A stretch of DNA of 64,000 bases from Clostridia bacterium (lineage in GTDB: Bacteria; Bacillota; Clostridia; Oscillospirales; CAG-382), in assembly GCA_017560085.1 (NCBI GenBank), contig JAFYPA010000025.1, forward strand, positions 1 to 64,000, in the 5' to 3' direction. A model generated the notes under the pieces. The model was given only the letters and a program-made list of their open reading frames with translations. It made no database searches and was not told the DNA's origin. Shown one piece after another: positions 19,124 through 27,361 of this stretch; within the stretch, counting starts at the first letter, position 1; each line of letters opens with the position of its first letter. The translations under genes were made by a program, and so were the position numbers.

Positions 19124-19152
19124 TTGACATTTTCAATTACATATATTATAAT
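19124..19152 (+). promoter_or_regulatory. Perfect consensus promoter for the RyR-domain gene
   Basis: TTGACA (19124-19129), a 17-base spacer and TATAAT (19147-19152) match the vegetative consensus fully. It begins 5 bases after the flippase stop codon. Confidence 0.9.
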
Positions 19153-19223
19153 GTATTTACAAACCCGTTCGTGAAAATCGGATTTCCGAGGCTCGGAACG
19201 AACTAAAAGGAAAGGTATTACCC

Positions 19224-19517
19224 ATGTACACCCCCACCCCCATAGACACAACCGACATATCCCTGCCCGAGGAGCTTTTATCCCTTCGTGAGCAAATCGC
19301 AAAGAATGTCCACGAAGCCTGGGCGAAGGGAAGAATTGACGACGGCTGGAGCTACGGCGAAAAAAGAGACGATGCAAACAAAAAGCATCCCTGCCTCGTC
19401 CCCTATGACGAGCTCCCCGAAAGCGAAAAGGACTACGACAGACGAACCGCCTTCGAAACCCTGAAGCTTGTTATCGCTCTGGGCTACGAAATAAAAAGGA
19501 CGGAAAAGAACGGCTGA
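19224..19517 (+). CDS. RyR domain-containing protein
   Basis: Encodes 97 residues that are almost entirely one RyR domain: YTPTPIDTTDISLPEEL, then EAWAKGRIDDGWSYG, KKHPCLVPYDELPESEKDYD and the ETLKLVIALGY end. The domain is named after ryanodine receptors but is common as a stand-alone protein in gut bacteria; its ligand and role there are unknown. The ribosome site is AAAAGGAAAGG, 9 bases before ATG 19224. It has its own perfect promoter and a strong terminator with a C(UUCG)G loop, so it is a single-gene unit, probably well expressed. Confidence 0.9.
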   Translation: MYTPTPIDTTDISLPEELLSLREQIAKNVHEAWAKGRIDDGWSYGEKRDDANKKHPCLVPYDELPESEKDYDRRTAFETLKLVIALGYEIKRTEKNG

Positions 19518-19541
19518 GTCCTTCGGATTTTTGCGGAAACA

Positions 19542-19576
19542 ACCGTGTATTGCTTCGGCGGTGCACGGTATTTTTT
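19542..19576 (+). terminator. Terminator after the RyR gene
   Basis: A 12-bp stem (19542-19553 with 19558-19569, including G-T pairs) closes a TTCG tetraloop between C and G, followed by six T residues. Confidence 0.9.
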
Positions 19577-19620
19577 GCATTTTTTGCCGTTTTCTTTATG
19601 TTTTTACAAAAAAACGCAAG

Positions 19621-19666
19621 GAAAAAATCCCCGCAAATGCCGTAAATTCGGGCATTTCCGCAGGGG
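19621..19666 (-). terminator. Hairpin with minus-strand T run
   Basis: A long imperfect stem (CCCCGCAAATGCC with its partner near 19651-19666) is followed by a T run only on the minus strand. No minus-strand gene lies upstream of it. It could stop antisense transcription from the Rrf2 promoter area or be a remnant. Confidence 0.4.
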
Positions 19667-19712
19667 TAAACAAAAAAATTATAAAAAAATCAAAAAAATT
19701 TGAAAAAACCTC

Positions 19713-19741
19713 TTGACAAATGAAAAAAGTTGTGGTATCAT
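19713..19741 (+). promoter_or_regulatory. Promoter of the Rrf2-rubrerythrin unit
   Basis: TTGACA (19713-19718) and TATCAT (19736-19741) are separated by 17 bases, 68 bases before the Rrf2 start. Confidence 0.8.
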
Positions 19742-19745
19742 AATC

Positions 19746-19764
19746 GTGTACCAAAAAGGTACAC
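19746..19764 (+). promoter_or_regulatory. Inverted-repeat operator, probable Rrf2 site
   Basis: GTGTACCAAAAAGGTACAC is a perfect 7+5+7 inverted repeat starting 5 bases after the -10 box, so it covers the expected transcription start. This position suits autorepression by the Rrf2 protein encoded next. Confidence 0.75.
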
Positions 19765-19808
19765 ATTAAACACGGCAACGAAACAACCACAGAAATGGGG
19801 AATCAGAA

Positions 19809-20225
19809 ATGCACTTTGCGCTGGAAACAGATTACGCCGTAAGAATGATAGCGGTGCTGGCGGACAGTACGCAAAGCGGAACCGAATCAATGGGTGCGGC
19901 GGCACTAGGTGAAGCGGCGTGCATTCCGAAGCCCACGGCTCTCAAGGTTTTGCGGCTTCTGAAGGACAAGGGAATAATCCACTCCACGGTGGGCTCAAGC
20001 GGAGGCTACCGACTTGCGAGAGCTCCGGGCGAAATAACACTCGCCAATGTTATAGAGGCTCTTGAGGGAAGGATAGAGATATCAAGGTGTATCTCGGACT
20101 CCTACGAGTGCTCAAGAACAGGCTCGGAGCACGAGGGGTGCAAATTCCACCGTCTTTTCAGAGAGATGAACGACAAGCTCCGTGCAGAGCTTGACAATGT
20201 TACCTTTGAGGGTAAAAATCTTTAG
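19809..20225 (+). CDS. Rrf2 family transcriptional regulator
   Basis: Encodes 138 residues. The winged helix-turn-helix is at the N-terminus (MHFALETDYAVRMIAVLA; recognition region around IPKPTALKVLRLL; GSSGGYRLAR wing). Cysteines C94, C101 and C111 form the three-cysteine set that binds an iron-sulfur cluster in many relatives, so it probably senses oxygen, nitric oxide or Fe-S status. A perfect palindrome overlaps its transcription start. A reverse rubrerythrin gene follows 67 bases later and is likely co-transcribed, which fits an oxidative-stress role. Start ATG 19809 is preceded by AATGGGGAATCAGAA, a modest ribosome site. Confidence 0.92.
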   Translation: MHFALETDYAVRMIAVLADSTQSGTESMGAAALGEAACIPKPTALKVLRLLKDKGIIHSTVGSSGGYRLARAPGEITLANVIEALEGRIEISRCISDSYECSRTGSEHEGCKFHRLFREMNDKLRAELDNVTFEGKNL

Positions 20226-20292
20226 TAGGTAAAAGGTAAAACCAACCTAAAATATATAAAAAATTCTATTTAAATTTTGGAGGAAGAAAGTT

Positions 20293-20880
20293 ATGAAAAA
20301 GTTTGTATGTCCTGTTTGCGGTTACGTTCACGAAGGTGAAGCAGCTCCCGAAAAGTGCCCTGTATGTAAGGTTCCCGGCGAAAAGTTCACCATTATGGAG
20401 GCAGGCGCAAAGCTCGCAGCTGAGCACGAATACGGCGTATATGCAAAGACAGTAAAGAACAACCCCGACATTTCCGAGGAGGACAAGAAGTACATATTCG
20501 AACAGCTCATGGCTAACTTCAACGGCGAATGCGCAGAAGTAGGTATGTACCTCTGCATGGCAAGAATCGCACACAGAGAAGGCTACCCCGAGGTAGGTCT
20601 CTACTGGGAAAAGGCAGCATACGAGGAAGCAGAGCACGCAGCAAAGTTTGCAGAGCTTCTCGGCGAGGATCTCGAGCCCAACATGAGGGCTACAACAAAG
20701 GACAACCTCAAGTGGAGAGTTGACTGCGAATACGGCGCAACAAAGGGTAAGTTTGATCTTGCGGCTTGCGCTAAGAAGAATGGTCTTGATGCTATTCATG
20801 ATACTGTGCATGAGATGGCTAGAGATGAAGCAAGACACGGCAGAGGTCTCGAAGGTCTTCTCAACAGATATTTCAAGTAA
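20293..20880 (+). CDS. Reverse rubrerythrin (rubredoxin domain at the N-terminus)
   Basis: Encodes 195 residues, ATG 20293 after TTGGAGGAAGAAAGTT. Residues 1-35 form the rubredoxin-like iron site (C6, C9, C22, C25). The rest is a four-helix ferritin-like di-iron domain with the glutamate motifs [19 protein letters not shown] and the final [11 protein letters not shown]. This order is the reverse of classical rubrerythrin. These enzymes reduce hydrogen peroxide, and oxygen in some Clostridia, with electrons from NADH-rubredoxin systems. It follows the Rrf2 regulator and ends at a strong terminator. Confidence 0.95.
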   Translation: MKKFVCPVCGYVHEGEAAPEKCPVCKVPGEKFTIMEAGAKLAAEHEYGVYAKTVKNNPDISEEDKKYIFEQLMANFNGECAEVGMYLCMARIAHREGYPEVGLYWEKAAYEEAEHAAKFAELLGEDLEPNMRATTKDNLKWRVDCEYGATKGKFDLAACAKKNGLDAIHDTVHEMARDEARHGRGLEGLLNRYFK

Positions 20881-20896
20881 TACCCCGACACATTTT

Positions 20897-20927
20897 GGGA
20901 GCGGATTTCAAATCCGCTCCCTTTTTT
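20897..20927 (+). terminator. Terminator after reverse rubrerythrin
   Basis: A 10-bp GC-rich stem (GGGAGCGGAT with its complement) is followed by six T residues. Confidence 0.9.
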
Positions 20928-20947
20928 ATTTCTATTGCAAGCAGTAA

Positions 20948-20975
20948 AGCCGCCCCGAAGTAAAGCGGAGCGGCT
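20948..20975 (-). terminator. Probable terminator of the BspA-like gene
   Basis: A 10-bp stem (AGCCGCTCCG paired to CGGGGCGGCT on the minus strand) lies 59 bases past the stop codon. The T tract is short, so confidence is moderate. Confidence 0.6.
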
Positions 20976-21033
20976 AAAGCTATATTTAAGCTGTATTTGA
21001 TATATTGTTTAAGCAACGGGATTTATCTTATCC

Positions 21034-23655
21034 TTATCCTTCCCCCTGACAAACAACCTTGACTCCGTCGATATCATCTCCGAAGTTATGTGCAAGTCTC
21101 TCCCATTTTTCTCTGGGGCCGCCAAAGTAAATTACTTCAAGGCTGTCACAGCCTTCAAATACACCGTCGGCAACAAGATGTATATCGCCCGGAAGCGACA
21201 CTTTTTTCAGAGACGAGCATCCCGAAAAAAGTCCCTGCATAATAACATTGACCTTGCTCGGAACAGCAATTGTTTCAAGAGATGTACAGTTTCTGAATGC
21301 ATAAGCACCGATTGACTTCACGGTGGAGGGCAGGGTTATGGATTGAAGATTAGGATTATCCGCAAACGCAACCGCACCTACCGATTCTATTCCGTCGCAA
21401 AGAGATATATTTGTAACCTTCGGCAAGCCCGAAAACGCCTTGAAGCACACATCCTTGATTTCGCCGTTTACAGATACGGCAACTACGCTGTCCTTGCTCT
21501 TTTCAAGCCATTCGGGGTCTCTTACTATTCCGTCGGCACCGGTAAACAGTAAATCGCTCATATTTCCGTATCCGCCGACCATAAGAACGTCCATGCTTAC
21601 GTTCCATCTGACGCCCATTTCTCTTGTGTGCTCGGAATGGTCCGTGCCTCCGCAGAGAGGACAGAACTCACCTTCACCCCAATTGAGATACACATGCATA
21701 CCGTCAATTAAATTCATTTCCCCAAGAGAAATGCCTGCAAACTGCTCGGGAGTGCCGGGATAATGAATAACCTTTACGTTACATCCCGAGGAAAATGCCG
21801 CATCGTTGATTCTTTCAAGGCTCACGGGTAGCTTTACGGTTTCAACCGATGTGCCGGCAAACACAGCGTTATCAATTATCTTTACACCCTCGGGAACAAC
21901 ATAATTTTTCTCGCCGTTGTTCAAGGGATACCATACCAGCCTTGTCATATCGGATGTATAAATTGCGCCGTGCTCATCCGTGATAAAATAAGGATTTTGC
22001 GCATCAATGCTTATAGTTGCCTTTTCACAAGTGGAAAAAGCACCGCTGTTTATGGCAGATACATTTTTTCCGATGTTGATTTTTTTAACCGTTCTGCAGC
22101 TTGAGAATGCGTACTCACCGATATACTCAAGAGTCTCGGGGAAATCAAGATCCATATTGAGATACCAGCATCCGACAAATGCATATGAGCCTATCGATTT
22201 CAGATTCTTCGGTAATTTTATCGTGCGGAATGAACCGCTCTGGAAGGCTCTTGCCCCGATTTCGGTAACGCTGTCGGGGATAATCACCTCACGAAGCTCG
22301 ATACAGTTGTTGAAGCAAAACTCCTTGATTGCCGTAATTCCGTCGGGAATAGCAATACTTTTCAGGCTCTGACAACCGGCAAAGGCAAACTTACCTATCT
22401 CTCTCACATTTTTGGGTATATTAAGCTCTTCTATCTTATTTGCCTGATAGAAAGCATTTTCCTTTATTTCCGTAACGCTGTCGGGAAGTACAACCTTTTT
22501 CAGCTTACAAAGATTAAAAGCGGAATCACCGATAATCTCAACTCCGTCCGGAACGATATATTCCTCGCCCGCTCTGCTGATAGGATAATATAGAATCTCG
22601 GTTTTGTCCTTGTTGTACAACACGCCGTCAACGTCACAGAAATAGGGATTTTCAGCCGAAACCGTTATCCTTCCGAGCTTTTTACAGTTCCAGAAGGCGT
22701 CAAAAGGGATTTCCGCAATGGTTGAAGGAATGTATACATCCGTCAGCTCCGAACAGCCGGTGAATACACCGTAGTCAAGCTTTCCGACACCCTCGGGAAT
22801 AGTAACAGACACAAGGCTTGTACCTGAAAATGCATGCATACCGATTGTCCGCATACTTGAAGGAAGGCTTACGGCGGTAAGGTTCGTGCATCCGCTGAAG
22901 GCTTCTGCGGTAATATCGATAATACCCTCGGATATGCGGACCTCTTTTATCCGGTCAAGCTTCTTTTCCCACGGGGCGTGAAATACTGCACGCGTTGAGG
23001 AAACACCATTGCCGCCTGTTGTGGTGTGGTACATGACCTTAAAAATTTCCTCCATTTTGCCTTCTCCGCTTACGATGAGCACACCGTCCTCAAGAGACCA
23101 GCTTACGGGTACCTTGTCGGGCGAATTAAGCATTACCGTGCTTGTGGCGTTGTCCCATTTTACGTCAAGTCCCAGAAAGCTTGCTACCGCTCTTACGGGA
23201 AGATAGGTTGTACCGTCAATGATAAACGGCTCTACGTAATTTCCGTTAGCATCGGCAGGCACAAGCTCTGTACCGTTTACCGTGATTCTGATGTTATTGT
23301 ACACAAGATTCTTTTTTACGTTACCGAACAGAGGCACAGCGACGGCATCCTTGCCGTAGGATACATTTCCGCCGTCTGTAAGTATGACCGTATTTGTCGC
23401 ACCGTCCCAGTCCACGTTAAGTCCCACAGTCCCCGCAACGGCTCTTACGGGAAGATAGGTTGTACCGTCAATGATAAACGGCTCTACGTAGCTTCCGTTT
23501 GCGTCTGTAGGTGTAACCGCCACTCCGTTCAGCGTTATTTTTATATTGTTGTAGCACAGCTCCTTCTGAACAGCACCCTCGGATGCCAGAACGGTTGTTG
23601 CTGTAATTGATGTGAATAATATGAGTAATCCTGCTAATAGTGTTTTGAGTTTCAT
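21034..23655 (-). CDS. Secreted BspA-like leucine-rich-repeat protein with two stalk domains
   Basis: Encodes 873 residues. A signal peptide covers 1-24. Two copies of the copper amine oxidase N-terminal (stalk) domain follow at about 32-95 and 110-175, each with FIIDGTTYLPVRAVA. About 180-640 and 690-860 are LRR_5/BspA-type repeats (VTIPEGV, FSGCTSL, IGAYAF patterns). A short linker with two cysteines (CPLCGG) lies near 650. Such proteins bind host or bacterial surfaces; the stalk domains are thought to project the repeats from the cell. No LPXTG or SLH anchor is present. A TTGCAA-17-TATAAT promoter precedes it, and a terminator candidate follows. Confidence 0.92.
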   Translation of the reverse strand: MKLKTLLAGLLILFTSITATTVLASEGAVQKELCYNNIKITLNGVAVTPTDANGSYVEPFIIDGTTYLPVRAVAGTVGLNVDWDGATNTVILTDGGNVSYGKDAVAVPLFGNVKKNLVYNNIRITVNGTELVPADANGNYVEPFIIDGTTYLPVRAVASFLGLDVKWDNATSTVMLNSPDKVPVSWSLEDGVLIVSGEGKMEEIFKVMYHTTTGGNGVSSTRAVFHAPWEKKLDRIKEVRISEGIIDITAEAFSGCTNLTAVSLPSSMRTIGMHAFSGTSLVSVTIPEGVGKLDYGVFTGCSELTDVYIPSTIAEIPFDAFWNCKKLGRITVSAENPYFCDVDGVLYNKDKTEILYYPISRAGEEYIVPDGVEIIGDSAFNLCKLKKVVLPDSVTEIKENAFYQANKIEELNIPKNVREIGKFAFAGCQSLKSIAIPDGITAIKEFCFNNCIELREVIIPDSVTEIGARAFQSGSFRTIKLPKNLKSIGSYAFVGCWYLNMDLDFPETLEYIGEYAFSSCRTVKKINIGKNVSAINSGAFSTCEKATISIDAQNPYFITDEHGAIYTSDMTRLVWYPLNNGEKNYVVPEGVKIIDNAVFAGTSVETVKLPVSLERINDAAFSSGCNVKVIHYPGTPEQFAGISLGEMNLIDGMHVYLNWGEGEFCPLCGGTDHSEHTREMGVRWNVSMDVLMVGGYGNMSDLLFTGADGIVRDPEWLEKSKDSVVAVSVNGEIKDVCFKAFSGLPKVTNISLCDGIESVGAVAFADNPNLQSITLPSTVKSIGAYAFRNCTSLETIAVPSKVNVIMQGLFSGCSSLKKVSLPGDIHLVADGVFEGCDSLEVIYFGGPREKWERLAHNFGDDIDGVKVVCQGEG

Positions 23656-23715
23656 ATATTTTTTCCTCTCGTAATATAAGGGTAAATCGTTTTATGCGGT
23701 TATAAAATTAATAGA

Positions 23716-23744
23716 ATTATATCATAGTTTTCGGGGTTTTGCAA
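23716..23744 (-). promoter_or_regulatory. Promoter of the BspA-like gene
   Basis: On the minus strand, TTGCAA (23739-23744) and TATAAT (23716-23721) are 17 bases apart. Confidence 0.7.
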
Positions 23745-23805
23745 GAGTTTTTTACCTCGTTTCGTTCACATAAAAAGCACCTGCAATTTTATTTTTCACA
23801 TCTTT

Positions 23806-24057
23806 TTGTTAAAGGAAAACCTCAAGAACCTGATTGGAAATGCGTCCGCTCTCAAGGCAAAAGCAACGTGGAAAGCATTTTTCATAGTTGTCGCTATGCT
23901 TTGCGCACTTGCGGTTATCTCTCCGCTTCTTGCTTCCATTATCATTCAGGACAAGACGAACACAATTGTCGGAGCTCCCGTACAGAATACGGCGGTTGAA
24001 CAGCCCGTCGCAGAAGAAGCAACCGAGGCAACCTCACCCGAAGTAACGGCAGAATAA
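23806..24057 (+). CDS. Small single-span membrane protein, TTG start
   Basis: Encodes 83 residues if TTG 23806 is used. There is no ATG in frame ahead of the hydrophobic part and no clear ribosome site before the TTG, so the start is uncertain. A basic N-terminus (MLKENLKNLIG) precedes one membrane helix (about 24-46). The last 35 residues form an acidic Ala/Glu/Thr tail. A good terminator 30 bases after the stop supports a real transcript. No family is recognised. Confidence 0.55.
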   Translation: MLKENLKNLIGNASALKAKATWKAFFIVVAMLCALAVISPLLASIIIQDKTNTIVGAPVQNTAVEQPVAEEATEATSPEVTAE

Positions 24058-24086
24058 CCGTTGCGGTTTAATACTTTGATTTTATA

Positions 24087-24117
24087 AGAGTCCGAAGATT
24101 TTTTCGGGCTCTTTTTT
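24087..24117 (+). terminator. Terminator after the small membrane protein
   Basis: A 10-bp stem (24087-24096 with 24103-24112, one G-T pair) leads into six T residues. Confidence 0.85.
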
Positions 24118-24130
24118 CATCCCCAAAAGC

Positions 24131-24157
24131 AAAAAGAGAGCCTCACCATAGGCTCTC
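24131..24157 (-). terminator. Terminator after the XRE regulator
   Basis: An 8-bp perfect stem (24136-24143 with 24150-24157) is followed by five T residues on the minus strand, 17 bases past the stop codon. Confidence 0.85.
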
Positions 24158-24173
24158 CCCCATCATTCAAATA

Positions 24174-24401
24174 TCAATCCTTAAATTCAAACAGCTTCTT
24201 AAGCGGAATATTCAACGCCTCCGCGATATCAATCAGAGTATCAAGCGTGCAGGAGCAGGCGGCGGTTTCAATCTTCTGCATATAAGTCCTGCTTATATCA
24301 CACTTTTCGGCAAGCTGCATTTGTGTCATTCCCTGTTCTTTTCGGTAATGCAAAATGTTCAGACCGATTGCAAGCCATATATCAAAATTCTTTCCCTTCA
24401 T
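24174..24401 (-). CDS. Small XRE-family DNA-binding protein
   Basis: Encodes 75 residues from ATG 24401, which has a very strong GAGGTGAGG site; the longer in-frame start is not needed. It is a single helix-turn-helix domain: TQMQLAEKCDISRTYMQKIE is the HTH, followed by TLDTLIDIAEALNIPLKKLF. Cro-like proteins of this size usually act as local regulators. It is divergent from the SLOG-type gene, so that gene and itself are the obvious targets. No phage or toxin partner is visible. Confidence 0.9.
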   Translation of the reverse strand: MKGKNFDIWLAIGLNILHYRKEQGMTQMQLAEKCDISRTYMQKIETAACSCTLDTLIDIAEALNIPLKKLFEFKD

Positions 24402-24484
24402 AAGCCTCACCTCTTGCATAATATTATAGCCAAAAAGCAAGGTGTTATCGACAAACAATATTTACTTAAAAGAGAACAAATAGT

Positions 24485-24513
24485 TTGCATTTTGGGCGTA
24501 TGTGTGTTATAAT
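24485..24513 (+). promoter_or_regulatory. Promoter for the SLOG-type gene
   Basis: TTGCAT (24485-24490) and TATAAT (24508-24513) are separated by 17 bases, leaving a leader of about 70 bases. Confidence 0.65.
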
Positions 24514-24591
24514 GCAATCATATAGTACGCATTTGATACAGATTTGTTACCATTTTGGTGTTTATAATATAGAATTGCAGAGGTAAAAGAT

Positions 24592-25053
24592 ATGAAAAAA
24601 ATATGTTGCTTCGCAGGTCACTCAGACCTTGCAGACACGGAAGAAATATACACCCGACTTCTCTCCACTCTCGAAAATCTCGTATCGGAAGGCTCGGTTA
24701 CCGAATTTTGGGTCGGCAACTACGGAGCCTTTGACCGCCTCTCGGCAAGGGCTGTGCGCGAGATTAAGATGAAGCACCCCGAAATAAAATCGGCTCTGGT
24801 TGTTCCCTATCTCACATCGGGAATAAACGAGTACCGTGACGAGCTTCAAAAGGATTTTGACGATATTATAATTGCCGATATTCCGCCCAAAACACCGAAA
24901 AAATTACAGATTATAAAGTGCAATCAATATATGGTAAAAAGCTCGCAAATCCTTGTCTGCTATGTAAAGCATTCCTTCGGCGGAGCGGCAAAAACGCTTG
25001 AGTATGCCGAAAAGCGCAAGGACATCACCGTAATCAATCTCGCCCTTGAATAA
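24592..25053 (+). CDS. SLOG/DUF1273-like Rossmann-fold protein
   Basis: Encodes 153 residues starting MKKICCFAGHSDL, the N-terminal strand and glycine turn typical of SLOG-superfamily proteins, which bind nucleotides or nucleotide-derived ligands. Other shared points are FWVGNYGAFDRLSARA and the C-terminal SFGGAAKTLEYAEK. Several small SLOG proteins of this type are found in Clostridia, with function unknown. The ribosome site is AGAGGTAAAAGAT before ATG 24592. It is a single gene, ending at a terminator shared with convergent nagA. Confidence 0.75.
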   Translation: MKKICCFAGHSDLADTEEIYTRLLSTLENLVSEGSVTEFWVGNYGAFDRLSARAVREIKMKHPEIKSALVVPYLTSGINEYRDELQKDFDDIIIADIPPKTPKKLQIIKCNQYMVKSSQILVCYVKHSFGGAAKTLEYAEKRKDITVINLALE

Positions 25054-25061
25054 CCGCAAAC

Positions 25062-25103
25062 AAAAATTCCGTCCCGAAGTAAGCTTAAACTCCGAGGCGG
25101 AAT
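25062..25103. terminator. Shared terminator between the SLOG-type gene and nagA
   Basis: An 8-bp stem (25066-25073 with 25096-25103) has T-rich sequence on the plus side and a T run on the minus side, serving both convergent transcripts. Confidence 0.65.
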
Positions 25104-25136
25104 ATATTTTATATTCAAAATTACTCTGTACGACCT

Positions 25137-26216
25137 TTACTTGTCATACCTTTCCCCCAGCACATAAGAGCAAACAAGAGTATCATCCCCATCCACAACA
25201 ATAAAATCCGCATCGAATCCGACCTTGATTTCTCCCTTGTTGAGTCCCATATATTTTGCGGGGGTGGTTGATGCCATACGGAAAGCATCCTCTCTCGGGA
25301 TTCCGAATTCTATTGCCTTAAGTACATCCTCGTAAAGTGTGGATGCACCTCCCGCAAGTCTGCCGTGCTCATCCTTTATTGCTCTGCCTTCCTTGATGCG
25401 CTTGTGACCTGCGTGCATTGTGTATTCTCCGTCGGGAAGTCCGAGGCCGCATACGGCGTCGCTTATGAGGATTACACGATCTTTACCGAAAATTCTGTAA
25501 ACAGCCTTGGCAACGCTTTTGTGAACATGGATGCCGTCGCAGATAAGCTGAACGAACATATCTCCGTCTATTGCCGCACCGATAGGTCCCGGCTCTCTGT
25601 GGTGGAATACGGGCATAACATTGAATATGTGAGTAAGGCTGTCGGCACCTGCCTCGATTGCCTTCATAGTGGTCTCGTAATCCGCGCCCGTGTGACCTAT
25701 GGCGAATTTTATGTCCTTGTGTGCCTTTATAAAATCAAGTATCCCATCGACCTCTGCGGCGACATTCATAAGCTTTACCTTTTCAAGATGGGGAATACTG
25801 CGGTTTGAGGGCTTGTATATGTTGCCCGTAACTCCCGCACCGGGAAGCTTTTCCGCGACATAAGGTCCTTCGAGGTGATAGCCCGGAATATTCGCACCTG
25901 GAAGTCCCTCGTAATTTTCCTCAAGAGCCTTTTCGAATTTATCCTGCGGTATTGCGCCGATTGTGGGATACCAGGTTGTAACGCCGTTTTGTGCCATAAA
26001 CACGCTCATTTCGGAAAGCTTATCAAAGCCGTAGTATGCATCCTTTCCGAGACAGCCGTGGCAATGGATGTCTATAAGCCCGGGGAAGACTTCTCTTCCG
26101 CCGAGGTCTGTGCCTTCCTTGTCGGATTTTCCTATTTTGGAAAATTTGCCGTCCGTTACCTCAAAATCGGTGAGCTCTCCGTTAATTCTTGCGTTTTTGT
26201 ATATTACGGTTGACAT
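25137..26216 (-). CDS. nagA: N-acetylglucosamine-6-phosphate deacetylase
   Basis: Encodes 359 residues from ATG 26216, which has a GGAGGTG site. In-frame ATGs further upstream lie within or before the promoter (26242-26270) and are rejected. Amidohydrolase fold: metal ligands GLIDIHCHG and HLEGPY, then IGHTGAD, DSLTHIFNVM and ISDAVCG. It removes acetate from GlcNAc-6-phosphate, feeding amino-sugar catabolism or wall recycling. No nagB or PTS gene is adjacent, so it is a lone gene here. Confidence 0.95.
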   Translation of the reverse strand: MSTVIYKNARINGELTDFEVTDGKFSKIGKSDKEGTDLGGREVFPGLIDIHCHGCLGKDAYYGFDKLSEMSVFMAQNGVTTWYPTIGAIPQDKFEKALEENYEGLPGANIPGYHLEGPYVAEKLPGAGVTGNIYKPSNRSIPHLEKVKLMNVAAEVDGILDFIKAHKDIKFAIGHTGADYETTMKAIEAGADSLTHIFNVMPVFHHREPGPIGAAIDGDMFVQLICDGIHVHKSVAKAVYRIFGKDRVILISDAVCGLGLPDGEYTMHAGHKRIKEGRAIKDEHGRLAGGASTLYEDVLKAIEFGIPREDAFRMASTTPAKYMGLNKGEIKVGFDADFIVVDGDDTLVCSYVLGERYDK

Positions 26217-26241
26217 GGTAACACCTCCGAGTCTTTTTTTC

Positions 26242-26270
26242 ATTGTACCACCGATTCCGCCAAAGGTCAA
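26242..26270 (-). promoter_or_regulatory. Promoter of nagA
   Basis: On the minus strand, TTGACC (26265-26270) and TACAAT (26242-26247) are separated by 17 bases. Transcription should begin about 20 bases before the chosen ATG, which fixes that start. Confidence 0.78.
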
Positions 26271-26340
26271 CCGCTTTTTCAAAACAACGCAATATACTGT
26301 CTTTTTTGAGTAATATTGTTGTATGGAATTTGTATATAAA

Positions 26341-26370
26341 AGGGAAAAGGAGTACCCAAACCGGCACTCC
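26341..26370 (-). terminator. Terminator after the stalk/PepSY gene
   Basis: An 8-bp stem (26349-26356 with 26363-26370) is followed on the minus strand by TTTTCCCTTTT. Confidence 0.75.
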
Positions 26371-26401
26371 CTCCCCTTTATTCAAAGAGCATAAATCTAT
26401 A

Positions 26402-27088
26402 TCAATCGTCAAAATCCTTCTCGAACTTCAGAATTCTTCCGTCCTCGGCGTTAATTTCCGCTTCGTATTCGGTAAGACCTCTTCTGAATTCGATTTCGTA
26501 AACATATCTGCCGTCGTCTCTGTCAAGCTTTACCTTTATTAAGGTAACCTCCGACTCCTTAAGACCCGCCTTTTCAAGGGCGATTTCCCTGGCTCTTTCC
26601 TCGCCTATGAATCCCTTCTCTTCGGGAGCTGCGGGCTTTTCGACAGGCTTTACCTCAGGCTTTTCCTTGTCGTCCCCGGGAAGCGGCTTTTTGTTTTTTG
26701 CGTCCTTTTCCTTGGTTTTGTATTTGTTGTTGTCATCCTTTGCTGCGGCATTTTCCGAGCCCTCGATTATTACGTCGGCATCGGTTACGGTGGTGTCTGT
26801 CACGGCACGAAGCTCGATAAGCTTTTCGTCCTCATACCAGAATACGGTTTTACCCATAATCTCACCTATTGCCCTTATCGGGAGATAGGTTGTACCTTCA
26901 TACAAAATGGGGTAAACCGTCTCACCGTCGGCATTCTTGAATTTTGCAACCTCGCCCTCAATCTTTACGGTAAAGTCGGGGCGGAGCTGAGCCTTTATTT
27001 CCTTTATCGCAGCCGACGCGCCGACCGTGGCGCCGACTCCGACAACAAATGTCGCAAGTGCGAGGATGAATGCTGTTTTCTTTTTCAT
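26402..27088 (-). CDS. Exported stalk-domain plus PepSY-domain protein
   Basis: Encodes 228 residues from ATG 27088, with GGAG 10 bases upstream. A hydrophobic export segment (about 4-28) precedes a single copper amine oxidase N-terminal (stalk) domain (YEGTTYLPIRAIGEIMGKTV, about residues 62-81). A Lys/Pro/Glu-rich linker (about 120-160) follows, then a C-terminal PepSY domain (about 163-228; ARE-IALEKAGL, YEIEF, EYEAEINAEDG). PepSY domains often inhibit or tether peptidases at the cell surface. Its promoter carries the same palindrome as the divergent thioredoxin promoter, at 41 bases from the expected transcription start, which suggests control by the nearby Crp/Fnr regulator. Confidence 0.88.
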   Translation of the reverse strand: MKKKTAFILALATFVVGVGATVGASAAIKEIKAQLRPDFTVKIEGEVAKFKNADGETVYPILYEGTTYLPIRAIGEIMGKTVFWYEDEKLIELRAVTDTTVTDADVIIEGSENAAAKDDNNKYKTKEKDAKNKKPLPGDDKEKPEVKPVEKPAAPEEKGFIGEERAREIALEKAGLKESEVTLIKVKLDRDDGRYVYEIEFRRGLTEYEAEINAEDGRILKFEKDFDD

Positions 27089-27184
27089 GTACAATCATCT
27101 CCTTCATATATATAATGTGTGCTTTCACTGAGTTTATGCTCCGATTTTATCTGTACATCGGTATCTCCTCCTTCCTTTGTCTGC

Positions 27185-27225
27185 ATTATACTCCGTTTTT
27201 CGGAAAAGCTCCGTGACCTTGTCAC
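27185..27225 (-). promoter_or_regulatory. Class II-type activator site and -10 for the stalk/PepSY gene
   Basis: On the minus strand a TATAAT -10 (27185-27190) has no -35. A perfect GTGAC-N3-GTCAC palindrome (27213-27225) is centred 29 bases upstream of the -10, the spacing used by Crp/Fnr class II activation. Confidence 0.7.
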
Positions 27226-27361
27226 ATTTTTCCAAAAAGAAAAGCACCCACGGAATCAGACCCGTTGACAACAGCTCGCGTCTGTGATAAAATATCCGTG
27301 CGGACAAAAGAAAATCTCCCCGTGCGAAAACGCAAAGGGAGACGGAATAAGCTCTGCTTTT

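Noticed and set aside
23739..23999. An 86-codon plus-strand frame overlapping the small membrane protein
   Set aside because: It lacks a ribosome site and a sensible composition; the other frame has a membrane helix and ends near the terminator.
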